This document shows positions 8,286 to 17,066 of a stretch of 64,000 bases of DNA, piece by piece. The stretch spans positions 868,001 to 932,000 of the forward strand of contig NZ_CP079869.1 in assembly GCF_025263265.1 (NCBI RefSeq), read 5' to 3'. The notes beneath the pieces are model-generated. The model saw only the letters and a program-made list of their open reading frames with translations, was not told where the DNA came from and made no database searches. The position numbers and the translations under genes are program-made. Within the stretch, counting starts at the first letter, position 1; the number at the start of each line of letters is the position of its first letter. This DNA comes from Mycobacterium sp. SMC-4. GTDB lineage: Bacteria > Actinomycetota > Actinomycetes > Mycobacteriales > Mycobacteriaceae.

Positions 8286-9848
8286 ATGCAGACTCGTGGC
8301 AGGAGTCAAGCCCGCGCGTTGATCCTGGTTGTTCTGTCGTTCATCACCGTGCTGGCGCTCGGTATCGCTTCGGCGTTCGTGTCGGCGGTGGCCCTGGGCG
8401 CGACGGCACTGATCGTGCCGGGAACCGGCACGCCGAACTCCGACAACGTCGCCAACTACCAGCAGAACGCCTGGAACCGCTACATCGACGGCATCGCCTG
8501 CACCGACCCCGTGGACTGCGCCAACCCGACCCTCGAGGGCATCCCGTACCCGGCGTCGTTCTGGCCGATGACCTTCATCCCGGGCTGGTGTGTCCCCGGC
8601 CGGTGCGACAAGTGGAACGAGTCGGTGGGCATCGGTGTAGCGAACCTCAACGCTGCGCTGGAGCCCTTCCTGGCGCCGAGCTCCGACGAGGACGTGTTCA
8701 TCTTCGGCTACTCACAAGGTGGCGCTGTCGTGGCGAACACGCTGCAGTATCTGGCCGGGCTGGATCTTTCCGATGAGGTCAAGGCGCGGCTGCAGGTCGT
8801 CACGATCGGCGGCATCGAGAATCCCGACGGCGGTCTGTGGCAACGGCTGGCCTGGCTGCGCTACCTGTTCGGCACACCGATCCCGATCTTCGATGTCACG
8901 TTCAACCCGCCGATGCCGGTGGATACCGGAATCCACACCACCAGCATCGGTTTCGAGTACGACCCGGTGGGCTTCGCGCCCAGGTACTGGGGCAATGTGC
9001 TCGCGGTGCTCAACGCCTTCGTCGCACTGGACACGGTGCACGGCTACTACCTTTCGCCCAACGGCAACGATCCCAACGCGACGCTGCCCTACGGCTACAC
9101 CCCGGAGACGCTGGCGCCGCAGCTGGATTGTTCGCTCAACGAAAAGAATTGCCGGACCGACACATTCGGTAACAGCTACATCATCATCCCAGCCCTGAGC
9201 CTGCCACTGACCGACCTGGTGCGGTCGTTCGCCGACCACATCGGCATCGGCTGGCTGGCCAAACCGTTCATCGACCTCGTCGAACCGGTACTGCGCGAAG
9301 CCGTCGACCTCGGCTACGACTGGAGCGGGGATCCCGGAGTGCCGCGCAGCCTGAGCATCCTGCCGTTCAAGCTGTTCCAGAACTGGATCAAGGTCGGGAT
9401 CGACTTCGCGGTCGCGGCGGTCAAGGGTGTCGAAGCGTTCCTGGGCAATTTCATCAGGCCCCGGGCCACGAGCGAACTCGAGCAGCTCGAGCGCAGCGTG
9501 CAGCAGTCCCAGGAGCTCGGCCCGGCCGCTGAGTCTCGCCGCGACACGGCGCCGGGAGTCGAGGTGCCCAGACTCGAGGTCGAGTACTACACCGACCAAC
9601 GTCCCGGCCTCGACCCGCAGAGCGACGCCGTCGACAAGACCGCGGAGGTCATCGAATTCCCCACAGTCGACGTCGTCGAAGAGCCGATCGAGGTTCCCGT
9701 CGAAGAGGACACGACGACGGGCGCCTCGACACCGGGGACATCGGGATCCTTCGACGAGGACGCCCCCGCGGTCAGCGAACGCGGGGGTGGCAGCGACCGC
9801 GAATCGTCCAGCGACACCCGGACCAAGCGCACCCGGGCCGCGGCCTGA
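8286..9848 (+). CDS. Exported PE-PPE-domain serine hydrolase
   Basis: A 520-residue protein. An N-terminal hydrophobic segment (about residues 9-38) looks like an uncleaved signal or anchor. The alpha/beta-hydrolase domain opens ALIVPGTGTPNSDNVANYQQNAWNRY, has the nucleophile elbow GYSQGG at about residue 142, and is recognisable as the PE-PPE C-terminal domain (PF08237). It stands free of any PE or PPE N-terminal domain. Characterised relatives are cutinase-like esterases. The last 120 residues are a low-complexity Glu/Pro/Thr/Asp-rich tail of unknown role. The stop codon sits in a hairpin shared with the convergent methyltransferase gene. Confidence 0.8.
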   Translation: MQTRGRSQARALILVVLSFITVLALGIASAFVSAVALGATALIVPGTGTPNSDNVANYQQNAWNRYIDGIACTDPVDCANPTLEGIPYPASFWPMTFIPGWCVPGRCDKWNESVGIGVANLNAALEPFLAPSSDEDVFIFGYSQGGAVVANTLQYLAGLDLSDEVKARLQVVTIGGIENPDGGLWQRLAWLRYLFGTPIPIFDVTFNPPMPVDTGIHTTSIGFEYDPVGFAPRYWGNVLAVLNAFVALDTVHGYYLSPNGNDPNATLPYGYTPETLAPQLDCSLNEKNCRTDTFGNSYIIIPALSLPLTDLVRSFADHIGIGWLAKPFIDLVEPVLREAVDLGYDWSGDPGVPRSLSILPFKLFQNWIKVGIDFAVAAVKGVEAFLGNFIRPRATSELEQLERSVQQSQELGPAAESRRDTAPGVEVPRLEVEYYTDQRPGLDPQSDAVDKTAEVIEFPTVDVVEEPIEVPVEEDTTTGASTPGTSGSFDEDAPAVSERGGGSDRESSSDTRTKRTRAAA

Positions 9849-9861
9849 GGCCGGTCAGGCC
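9842..9861. terminator. Hairpin spanning both stop codons of convergent genes
   Basis: GGCCTGA / TCAGGCC form a perfect 7-base inverted repeat with a 6-base GGCCGG loop. The TGA of the rightward hydrolase and the TGA of the leftward methyltransferase are the mirror-image ends of the stem. Flanking CGGGCCGC and GCGGCGCCCG may extend it. It could act as a bidirectional terminator, but it lacks U-tracts. Confidence 0.4.
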
Positions 9862-10754
9862 GCCGCGGCGCCCGGCTTGAGGTAAGTCACCAGGCTGACG
9901 TCGATGCTCTCGTCGATGAAGTAGTACTGGCAGCCCTTCAGATAGCGCATGTAGTGGTCGTAGGTCTGCTGGTCCTTGGCGGCGATCGCCGTCTCCTTGT
10001 TGCGCTCCAACCGGTCGGCCCAGATGCCCAGCGTCTTGATGTAGTGGTTGCGCAGCGACAACGGCTCGGGGACCACGAAGCCGGCCTTCTCGCCGTGCTC
10101 GACCATCATCTGCGTGGTGGGCAGTCGCCCGCCGGGAAAGATCTCGGTGATCATGAACTTGATGAACCGGGCCAGCTCGAAGGTCAGCTTCTTGCCCCGC
10201 TCGGCCAGGTCATAGGGGTGGTAGCCGACGCTGCTCTGCACCGTCATCCGGCCGTCGTCAGGCATGACCTCGAAGCACATCTTGAAGAAGTCGTCGTAGC
10301 GTTCGAAGCCGAAGTGCTCGAACGCCTCGATCGAGACGATGCGGTCGACGGGGGAGTGGAACTGCTCCCAGCCTTCGAGCCGCACGTCGAAGGTGCGCTC
10401 GGTGTCGAGCTTGGCGAGCAACTGGTCGCAATAGGCCTTCTGGTTCTTGGACAGGGTCAGCCCGATGACGTTGACGTCGTACTTCTCCATGGCGCGCTGC
10501 AGCGTCAGCCCCCAGCCGCAGCCCACCTCGAGCAGTGTCATGCCCGGCTTGAGGTCCAGCTTGTCCAAGTGCTGGTCGACATTGGCGATCTGAGCCTCCG
10601 ACAAGGTGCAGTCGGGGCCGGTGAACAGGCCACAGCTGTACTTGCGCGTGGGGTCCTGAAAGACGCCGAAGAAGTCGTCCGACAGATCGTAATGCGCCTG
10701 GATGTCCTCGAAATGAGGCGTCATATCCTTCGTGCCGGTGGATTGGTCAGACAT
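9855..10754 (-). CDS. Mycolic acid SAM-dependent methyltransferase (MmaA4/MmaA3-like)
   Basis: A 299-residue member of the cyclopropane-mycolic-acid-synthase family. The SAM-binding motif EVGCGWG lies at residues 76-82. The signature blocks [24 protein letters not shown] and [23 protein letters not shown] are present. The C-terminus [22 protein letters not shown] resembles the hydroxy/methoxy-mycolate enzymes MmaA4 or MmaA3 more than the cyclopropanases. These enzymes modify the meromycolate chain on AcpM. The start was set at MSDQSTG, after an AGCAGGGGAAAT ribosome site; an upstream open frame is unsupported. It is one of a tandem pair with the gene downstream on the map. Confidence 0.88.
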   Translation of the reverse strand: MSDQSTGTKDMTPHFEDIQAHYDLSDDFFGVFQDPTRKYSCGLFTGPDCTLSEAQIANVDQHLDKLDLKPGMTLLEVGCGWGLTLQRAMEKYDVNVIGLTLSKNQKAYCDQLLAKLDTERTFDVRLEGWEQFHSPVDRIVSIEAFEHFGFERYDDFFKMCFEVMPDDGRMTVQSSVGYHPYDLAERGKKLTFELARFIKFMITEIFPGGRLPTTQMMVEHGEKAGFVVPEPLSLRNHYIKTLGIWADRLERNKETAIAAKDQQTYDHYMRYLKGCQYYFIDESIDVSLVTYLKPGAAAA

Positions 10755-10897
10755 ATTTCCCCTGCTCTTGCTAGCCCACGATGGCGAGTGTCCAACAACG
10801 ATGTCGCGAACGACCGTACCCATACGCCTGCTCGTCGCTGCTGCAAACACGCGTGGTGCGTCGTTCAGACTAGCGCTCAGCTGCTCCCGCGAGCCAA

Positions 10898-11803
10898 TTA
10901 CGCGCCGGGGCGCTTGGCCAGCGTGAACTGGTTGACGTCGATATAACCCACGCGGAAACCGTGTGCGCAGCCCGTCAGATAGTGCATGTAGCGGTCATAG
11001 ATCTGCTGTGACTGCATCTCGACCGCCGCTTCTCGCGCAGACTCCAGCGCTGCGGCCCAGGCATCGAGGGTGCGGGCATAGTGGGGCTGCAGTGACTGGC
11101 GGCGGGTCAGTGCGAAACCCGAACCGGCAGAGCGTTGCTCGACCATCTCGATGGACGGCAGATATCCACCGGGGAAAATCTCGGTCAGGATGAACTTGAC
11201 GAAGCGAGCCACCGAGAACGTCAGCGGCATCCCGGCGTCGGCCATCTGGGGCAGCGTCAGCGCGGTGATGGTGTGCAGCAGCATCACGCCGTCATCGGGC
11301 AGCACCTGACGGGCCATCGCGAAGAACTCGTCGTAGCGGTCCTTGCCGAAGTGCTCGAACGCACCGATCGACACGATCCGGTCCACCGGCTCGTCGAAGT
11401 CCTCCCAGCCCTGCAGCAGCACCCGCTTGGTGCGCGGGCTGTCGGATTCGTTGAGCACCTGCTCGACGCGCGCGTGCTGATTTTTGCTCAAGGTCAGACC
11501 CACGACGTTGACGTCGTGTTTCTCCAGGGCGCGCAGCATGGTCGATCCCCAGCCGCAGCCGATGTCGAGCAGTGTCATCCCGGGCTGCAGGCCCAGCTTG
11601 CCGAGCGCGAGATCGATCTTGGCCAGCTGCGCTTCGGCCAGCGTCATGTCATCGCGTTCGAAATACGCGCAGCTGTAGGTCTGCGACGGGTCCAGGAAGA
11701 GCCGGAAGAAATCGTCGGAGAGGTCGTAGTGGGCTTGGACGTCGTCGTAATGCGGCGTCAGTACCGGTCTGGTCCGCGAGGCGGACGGATCTTTCGAGGC
11801 CAT
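10898..11803 (-). CDS. Mycolic acid cyclopropane synthase-type methyltransferase (MmaA2/CmaA1-like)
   Basis: A 301-residue paralogue of the neighbouring methyltransferase. DIGCGWG is at residues 80-86, with [32 protein letters not shown], and a C-terminus [22 protein letters not shown] ... [12 protein letters not shown]. From memory of the family this is closest to MmaA2/CmaA1, the distal cyclopropane synthases of alpha- and methoxy-mycolates. It methylates a meromycolate double bond with SAM to form a cyclopropane ring. M. tuberculosis carries four such genes here; only two are present. Ribosome site: GGAAGGCCCG before ATG. Confidence 0.88.
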   Translation of the reverse strand: MASKDPSASRTRPVLTPHYDDVQAHYDLSDDFFRLFLDPSQTYSCAYFERDDMTLAEAQLAKIDLALGKLGLQPGMTLLDIGCGWGSTMLRALEKHDVNVVGLTLSKNQHARVEQVLNESDSPRTKRVLLQGWEDFDEPVDRIVSIGAFEHFGKDRYDEFFAMARQVLPDDGVMLLHTITALTLPQMADAGMPLTFSVARFVKFILTEIFPGGYLPSIEMVEQRSAGSGFALTRRQSLQPHYARTLDAWAAALESAREAAVEMQSQQIYDRYMHYLTGCAHGFRVGYIDVNQFTLAKRPGA

Positions 11804-11899
11804 CGGGCCTTCCTCGGGGCCGGCCCGAAGACGGTCTTCTGTACGGCTCGTCAGCCCGGTACCGACGCTACGGCAACGGCTGACGTCGTGTCGACGGGC

Positions 11900-12808
11900 T
11901 CAGTGCGCTTCGGAGAACGTCGTGGTGAGCTCGGCGACGATGTCGTCCCACAGTGGCTCGGGCAGCTCATGTCCCATGCCGTCGAACAGCACCAGACGCG
12001 CGCCGTCGATGGCCCGGGCGATGGCCCGGCCACCTGACGGACGCATCAGCTTGTCAGCCGTGCCGTGGATGACGACGGTCGGCGCGGTGGTCTGGCGGTT
12101 GTAGGGCAGCAGGCTGCCGCTGCCGGTGATGGCATTGAACTGGCGGGCGATCCCTTGCGGGTAGTACGAGCGGTCGTGGAAGGCGACCGCGTCGGCGCGC
12201 AACTTCTCCTCGCTCGACGGGTATCCCGGGCTGCCTATGATCCTGCTGACCCGAATCGAGTTCTCGATGATCACCTCGCGCGGCGAGTTCGGCGACGGCC
12301 CGGTGATGACGGCCAGCAGCTGTTGCGGGCCCGGCGGCGGGAGCAGCGGTTGGTTGTTCGACGAGAAGATCACGCCCAGGCTGCGGGTGCGTTCGGCGTG
12401 CCTGGCGGCAAAGACCTGCGCGATCATGCCACCCATCGAGCCGCCGACCACGTGCGCGTGCTCGAGATCGAGGTGATCCAGCAGCGCGGCCGTGTCGTCG
12501 GCCATGTCCTCCAGTGTGTACACCGACGGGCTGCGGCGCCCGATCAGCGACCGTGCCATATTGCCGATCTGGGAGCCCCGGCTCCGGTGACCGTCGAATT
12601 TCGACGACAGTCCGACGTCGCGGTTGTCGAAGCGGATGACCCGCAGACCCTGGTCGACCAGCTTGCGGCAGAAACCGTCCCGCCAGAACACCAACTGAGC
12701 GCCCAGCCCCATGATCAGCAGCACCGCCGGGTCGTCGGGGTGGCCCATGTCCTCGTAGTGGATCTCCAGATCACCCGACGGGGCCTTGCCTTCGCGGACG
12801 TCGATCAT
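11900..12808 (-). CDS. lipG: Alpha/beta hydrolase (LipG-like)
   Basis: A 302-residue alpha/beta hydrolase. The oxyanion region is LLIMGLGAQLVFW, the nucleophile elbow is GGSMGGM (about residue 115), the acidic residue is in HGTADKLMRP, and the catalytic His is in DGMGHELPE near the C-terminus, so a complete Ser-Asp-His triad is present. The ATG start overlaps the stop codon of the ABC1-kinase gene (ATGA), so the pair is coupled. Position next to the mycolate methyltransferases matches LipG (Rv0646c, from memory), an esterase/lipase whose natural substrate I cannot infer. Confidence 0.85.
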   Translation of the reverse strand: MIDVREGKAPSGDLEIHYEDMGHPDDPAVLLIMGLGAQLVFWRDGFCRKLVDQGLRVIRFDNRDVGLSSKFDGHRSRGSQIGNMARSLIGRRSPSVYTLEDMADDTAALLDHLDLEHAHVVGGSMGGMIAQVFAARHAERTRSLGVIFSSNNQPLLPPPGPQQLLAVITGPSPNSPREVIIENSIRVSRIIGSPGYPSSEEKLRADAVAFHDRSYYPQGIARQFNAITGSGSLLPYNRQTTAPTVVIHGTADKLMRPSGGRAIARAIDGARLVLFDGMGHELPEPLWDDIVAELTTTFSEAH

Positions 12809-14169
12809 GCGTCGAGATTCTGATCGTGCTCGCGGCTGACCTCGACCATGAAGTTCGCGAAGTACCTCGTCAGCGCCGGGTCGCTCATCATCTGCCACTT
12901 CGGCGCCAGCAGCTTCATGTAGCGCTCCACGTAGAGGAACTGCTTGCCGATCAGCACCAGCTCGCGCGGCAGCTTCACGTCGTAGGCCTCGGCCAGCGCG
13001 GAGAGCTGCTTGCCGATCTCGGCGTAGCTGAGGTCGCCCAGGGACGTCATCGTCAGCGGGGTGGCGAACTTCTCCAGGTCCTTGGCGGCCTGGGCCTCGG
13101 GCCTCATCGTCCCGACCGCGCCCATCAGCACCACGATCTTGCCCGCTGCTGCGTGGTCCTTCTTGACCAGTAGCGCGTGTACCAGCTCCCGCAGCAACCA
13201 GCGGGTCCGCGGGTCGATGCGGCCCATGATGCCGAAGTCGAAGAACACGATCTTGCCGTCGTCGTCGACGTAGAGGTTGCCGGCGTGCAGGTCGCCGTGG
13301 AACAGGCCGTGCCGCAGCCCGCCCTCGAACACGCTGAACAGCAGCGCCTTGACCAGCTCGGTGCCGTCGAAGCCCTTCTTGCGGATCGCGGCGACGTCGT
13401 CGATGCGCACCCCGCTGATGCGCTCCATGGTCAGTACGCGCTCACTGGTCAGGTCCCAGTACACCTGCGGTACCCGGATGTTGCGCCCCAGCGGGGACGC
13501 GTGCATGTGCGCCACCCACGCGTCCATCGACTGCGCTTCCAGCCGGAAGTCCAGCTCCTCGGCGAGATTGTCGGCGAAGTCGGCGACGACATCCTGGGCG
13601 GACAGCCGCTGACCCAATTTGGCCAGCTCGACCAGCCGCGCGCCGCGCTTGAGGATCTGCAGGTCGGCGGCGACGCGACGACGGATGCCCGGCCGCTGGA
13701 TCTTGACCACGACCTCTTCGCCGGAGTGCAGGGTTGCGTAGTGCACCTGCGCGATGGACGCCGACGCGAAGGGCTTCGCGTCGAACGACCTGAACAGGTT
13801 TGCCGGCTCGTCGCCGAGTTCCTCACGGACCAGCGTGTGCACCTCGGAGGCGTCGGCCGGCGGCACCCGATCGAGTAGGCCACGGAATTCCCGGCTCAGC
13901 GGTTCGCCGAAGGCACCTGGACTCGACGCGATGATCTGGCCGAATTTGACGTAGGTGGGGCCCAGGTCGGCGAAGGTCTGCGGGATCTGCTTGACGATCT
14001 TCTGCTGCAGCGAGCCGCGTCCCATCAACGTGGCGGCCACACGGGCGCCGGTGCGGGTCACCTGCCAGCCGGTGGCGCCGACGCGGGCCGCCTCGACCGG
14101 TAGCGGCACCCGATCCAGCCGGGCACCCTCGCGTTGCGGACTCTGCTTGGTCTTGCGGGTGGTGCTCAT
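12805..14169 (-). CDS. ABC1/UbiB-family atypical protein kinase-like protein
   Basis: A 454-residue ADCK/UbiB-type protein. The family's alanine-rich/KxGQ region is visible as YVKFGQIIASSPGAF. The ATP-binding lysine segment is VVKIQRPGI, the catalytic block is HGLFHGDLHAGNLYVDDDGKIVFFDFG (HGDLHAGN plus DFG), and basic/hydrophobic C-terminal helices follow. In other bacteria the family supports isoprenoid quinone or lipid metabolism as an ATPase. The target in mycobacteria is not settled. It is coupled to the lipG-like gene. The ATG (MSTTRKTK) was chosen over an in-frame ATG eight codons upstream. Confidence 0.85.
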   Translation of the reverse strand: MSTTRKTKQSPQREGARLDRVPLPVEAARVGATGWQVTRTGARVAATLMGRGSLQQKIVKQIPQTFADLGPTYVKFGQIIASSPGAFGEPLSREFRGLLDRVPPADASEVHTLVREELGDEPANLFRSFDAKPFASASIAQVHYATLHSGEEVVVKIQRPGIRRRVAADLQILKRGARLVELAKLGQRLSAQDVVADFADNLAEELDFRLEAQSMDAWVAHMHASPLGRNIRVPQVYWDLTSERVLTMERISGVRIDDVAAIRKKGFDGTELVKALLFSVFEGGLRHGLFHGDLHAGNLYVDDDGKIVFFDFGIMGRIDPRTRWLLRELVHALLVKKDHAAAGKIVVLMGAVGTMRPEAQAAKDLEKFATPLTMTSLGDLSYAEIGKQLSALAEAYDVKLPRELVLIGKQFLYVERYMKLLAPKWQMMSDPALTRYFANFMVEVSREHDQNLDA

Positions 14170-14226
14170 AGTCCGCCAGTGTCCCAAAAACAACCCGCCC
14201 GGGAAAAATCCTGGGCGAACCGCGGG

Positions 14227-15231
14227 TCAGGCGCGCGCGAAAGACTGTTCGATGTCCTCGCGTGACCGCGCCGGGTCGGAGCCCAGGCGGTAGGTCGGCA
14301 CCGTGTGCGGCGCCAGCTCGGGGTCCAGGCCCCCCGCCACCCGGGCCTTGGCCTGCTCGAATTCCGGCACCGGGCCGGAGGCGACGTGGATGCCGTTGAT
14401 GACCGACCACACCAGCGCCCGGCGGGCAGTGCGCTCGACGACGTTCGGGTCGCGGTGTTGGATCAGGCCCTTGGCCCACGACGGCATGGTGTCGCGTACC
14501 GCCCAGTTCAGCGCGCTCTGTGGCAGCGGAAGATTCGGGCCGGTGGCCATCGCGGTGCCGTAGGTGACGGCCAGCTTGGGCAGATAGGACTTCAGGCAGT
14601 CCAGGGTGTCGGCCTTGGTGTTCGGCAGGTCGGTACCGCCCAGTGCGTGTCCGACCCGCACGAACTCGCCGTAGTAGCGATCAAGGTCCTTGCCGCGCAA
14701 CGGGTTCGGGTGGTAGAGCTCGTGCGCGGTGGCGATCCCCCAGACCACCGTCGCATAGTTCCACCGCAACCATTGCGGATCGTCGGCGTCGTAACGGGCG
14801 CCGTCGGGCCTGGTGCCCTTGATGGTGTGGTGCATCGAACGCACCGCCAGCGCGAGCCGTTCGGCGGTGTCGGTGCTGCCGTAGGCCGTGCCGATGAAGA
14901 ACGCCACCGAGTGGCCCAGCCGGACCAGCGCGCCCTTCGGGTCGATCTGGGGCATCGGGTCGTCGCGGGTCTCGGGCTTGACCAGCCGGGAGTGGTGGAT
15001 GCCCATCCAGTAGATCGACGGGTCCAGCCGTTCCAAGAACGCCGCGCACTGCAGCCCGAACACCAGGGCCTGCATATGTGAGTGCACGTGCCAGACCGCG
15101 CTGCCCGGCCCGAACCAGCCAGGGTCACCGGTCGGGGCGGCGAACTCCATCCCCTTGAAGAAGTGCCGACGGATGTCGCGGTCGAATTGCTGGTCGAAGA
15201 ACTGTCCGACGAGCTGGTGCGGCAGGAACAT
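14227..15231 (-). CDS. DUF2236 / MpaB-family oxygenase-like protein
   Basis: A 334-residue protein of the oxygenase MpaB/latex-clearing-protein-like family. Supporting patterns are WHVHSHMQALVFGLQCAAF near residue 47, LGHSVAFFIGTAYGSTDTAERLALAVRSMH near residue 107, and ELYHPNPLRGKDLDRYYGEFVRVG. Related proteins bind haem through conserved His residues and cleave or oxidise hydrophobic substrates. That activity is inferred here. It is transcribed divergently from a TetR regulator across about 90 bases that contain an inverted repeat, so it is the likely target of that regulator. Confidence 0.7.
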   Translation of the reverse strand: MFLPHQLVGQFFDQQFDRDIRRHFFKGMEFAAPTGDPGWFGPGSAVWHVHSHMQALVFGLQCAAFLERLDPSIYWMGIHHSRLVKPETRDDPMPQIDPKGALVRLGHSVAFFIGTAYGSTDTAERLALAVRSMHHTIKGTRPDGARYDADDPQWLRWNYATVVWGIATAHELYHPNPLRGKDLDRYYGEFVRVGHALGGTDLPNTKADTLDCLKSYLPKLAVTYGTAMATGPNLPLPQSALNWAVRDTMPSWAKGLIQHRDPNVVERTARRALVWSVINGIHVASGPVPEFEQAKARVAGGLDPELAPHTVPTYRLGSDPARSREDIEQSFARA

Positions 15232-15272
15232 CGCAGGCCTCCAGATTGGTCACAGGTGTAGCCAGAATAGCG

Positions 15273-15294
15273 TCTGGTGACGATTGTGACCAGA
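15273..15294. promoter_or_regulatory. Inverted-repeat operator candidate between MpaB-like gene and TetR gene
   Basis: TCTGGTGAC is followed by GATT and then GTGACCAGA. The outer six bases (TCTGGT/ACCAGA) pair perfectly, and 7 of 9 positions in each arm are symmetric. A related half (TTGGTCAC) occurs at 15245-15252. The location between divergent genes, one of them TetR-type, suggests an autoregulatory operator. Confidence 0.5.
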
Positions 15295-15323
15295 ACCGGA
15301 GTCCCGCCGCCTACGCTGGTGCG

Positions 15324-15956
15324 GTGTCTGGTCGGTCTCGGAGTTCGGCCTCCCCTCCGGCGGGGAGTACCGGCAGGTGGGCCGGGGTCCCATTGACCGA
15401 CCGTCGGGCCGAACGTCGTGAACTGCTGATCGACGCCGCGTTTCGGCTGTTCGGCGAGGGCGGCGAAGCCGCGCTGTCGGTGCGGTCGGTGTGCCGCGAG
15501 TGCGGTCTCAACACCCGGTACTTCTACGAGAGCTTCGCCGGCACCGACGAGCTGCTCGGGGCGGTCTACGACCGGGTCAGTGCCGAGCTCGCAGGCGAGG
15601 TCGAGCGGGCCATGAGTCGGGCGCCCGACTCGCTGCGTGCACGCACCCGCGCCGGCATGACCGCGGTGCTGCATTTCAGTTCGGCTGATCCCCGCCGTGG
15701 CCGGGTGCTGTTCACCGATGCCCGGGCCAGCGCGGTGTTGACCGCGCGGCGCACGGCAACCCAGGACATGCTGCGCGAGGCGGTGCTGACCGAAGGGTGG
15801 CGACTGCACCCCGACACCGACGCTGTCGCGGCGATGGTCGGTGCGGCGATGTACACCGGTGCGATGGCAGAGCTGGCCCAGCAGTGGCTCACCGGTCATC
15901 TCGGTGCTGACCTCGATGTCGTCGTCGACTACGCGTTGGCGCTCGTGCTGCGCTGA
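15324..15956 (+). CDS. TetR-family transcriptional regulator
   Basis: A protein of about 210 residues. The N-terminal helix-turn-helix reads RRELLIDAAFRLFGEGGEAALSVRSVCRECGLNTRYFYESFAGTDELL, a clear TetR DNA-binding domain. The C-terminal ligand domain has no recognisable subfamily. The GTG start was chosen because the frame upstream runs through the inverted repeat and the divergent promoter region; a start at the later MT-DRRAER region is also possible. It is expected to repress itself and the MpaB-like oxygenase. Confidence 0.8.
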   Translation: MSGRSRSSASPPAGSTGRWAGVPLTDRRAERRELLIDAAFRLFGEGGEAALSVRSVCRECGLNTRYFYESFAGTDELLGAVYDRVSAELAGEVERAMSRAPDSLRARTRAGMTAVLHFSSADPRRGRVLFTDARASAVLTARRTATQDMLREAVLTEGWRLHPDTDAVAAMVGAAMYTGAMAELAQQWLTGHLGADLDVVVDYALALVLR

Positions 15957-16078
15957 GAAGGCGCCACCGAACACCGCGATCCTGCCACTTGTCGATCAAT
16001 TCCTGCCACCGGAATTAATACCTTGACCTGCTGGTTTAAGGGTGCATACCAACAAGATCGGGAAGCAGGAAACATCTC

Positions 16079-16378
16079 ATGAAGAAGTTCGCCATCGCCA
16101 CCGCCGCCGCTGCTGGACTGTCGACCGCCATCTTGGGACTGGCCGCTCCGGCCGTCGCCGCCCCGTCCGGAAACGGCAGCGCGAAGGCGACCATCAGCCA
16201 GCTCGAGGCCGAGGGGCATCGGGTGATCGTCAACCGGCAGGGCAACACCCCGTTGTCGGAGGCCAGCGTGGTCGCAGTCCGTCCCGGCCCGCAATTCCAC
16301 GACTGGCAGTGGGACCTCCAGCGTGACAAGCGCATCCTGGTCCCCGCGGGCCGGACCTACTTCGTCACCATCTCCTAA
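16079..16378 (+). CDS. Small secreted protein of unknown function
   Basis: A 99-residue protein. The signal peptide is MKKFAIATAAAAGLSTAILGLAAPAVA, with an AVA-AP cleavage site near residue 28. The mature part of about 71 residues has no cysteines. It contains SAKATISQLEAEGHRVIVNRQGNTPLSEASVVAVRPG and ends with VPAGRTYFVTIS. The pattern 'I..L...GH.V.V...G..pL..a.V..VR.G' is one I associate with a family of small mycobacterial exported proteins, but I cannot name a function. A strong terminator follows, so it is monocistronic. Confidence 0.8.
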   Translation: MKKFAIATAAAAGLSTAILGLAAPAVAAPSGNGSAKATISQLEAEGHRVIVNRQGNTPLSEASVVAVRPGPQFHDWQWDLQRDKRILVPAGRTYFVTIS

Positions 16379-16401
16379 GTTGCCGGACTGACCACCTGCA
16401 A

Positions 16402-16436
16402 GAAAGGGGCACCCTTCCCTCGGGGGTGCCCCTTTC
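16402..16436 (+). terminator. Intrinsic terminator after the small secreted protein gene
   Basis: GAAAGGGGCACCC / GGGTGCCCCTTTC form a 13-base perfect stem with a 9-base loop. The left arm begins with AAA, so the structure can terminate transcription in both directions. It lies 23 bases after the small gene and 8 bases before the end of the convergent DinB gene. Confidence 0.85.
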
Positions 16437-16444
16437 GCATGTCG

Positions 16445-17065
16445 CTACGACGCAGTCGCCGGAGTCGATGACGGTGCAGGTTTCCATGGCGTCAGCCAAT
16501 CTGTCTGCGGCCACCCCTCCAATCCGGCGAGCAGTTCGTAAAGCGTTGCACCGTCGATGCTTTCGCGGATGATGTCACCTTGGCCGGCGTGGCGGGCCAA
16601 CTCCTCGATCATGTGGAAGAACACCCAGCGCACCGACCACGCCGGGACGTCCTTGGGGAACCACGGCACATCCTGGGGTATCGGTACCGCCGCATCGAGA
16701 TCGACCGCCTCCAGCAGCGCGATCGCGTGAGCATTCTGCTCGTCGAACGCGGCCAGCAGATCAGCCAGCGTCTCGTCGGCGCCCATGACGAATTGGTCAG
16801 CGTAATCGGCGGCCTGATCGGCCATCGGCCGTTCGTCGGCAGGACACGGGCCCGGGGCCGCGGCCACCCGCTCCATCCAGCCTCGTTGGCAATTGGTCAC
16901 GTGCTTGATCAGGCCACCGACTGACAGCGCGCTGACCGATGGAGTGGATCGGGCCTGGTCGTCGGTGAGCCCGAACGCGATGGCGTGGAATGCATATTGC
17001 TGAGCGGCGAGGTAGTGCTTCAATCCGTCTCGCTCGTCGCGGATGGGTGGGGGAAGAGCGGCCAT
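16445..17065 (-). CDS. DinB/DUF664-family protein
   Basis: A 206-residue four-helix DinB-like protein. The putative metal-binding histidines appear in LIKHVTNCQRGWMERV (about residue 55) and FFHMIEELARHAGQGDIIRE (about 150), the usual DinB/DUF664 spacing. In actinobacteria the superfamily includes mycothiol-dependent transferases; the specific reaction is unknown. The start lies immediately after the stop codon of a second DinB gene, so they form a two-gene operon. A Ser/Ala/Pro-rich tail ends the protein. Confidence 0.8.
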   Translation of the reverse strand: MAALPPPIRDERDGLKHYLAAQQYAFHAIAFGLTDDQARSTPSVSALSVGGLIKHVTNCQRGWMERVAAAPGPCPADERPMADQAADYADQFVMGADETLADLLAAFDEQNAHAIALLEAVDLDAAVPIPQDVPWFPKDVPAWSVRWVFFHMIEELARHAGQGDIIRESIDGATLYELLAGLEGWPQTDWLTPWKPAPSSTPATAS

Positions 17066-17066
17066 G

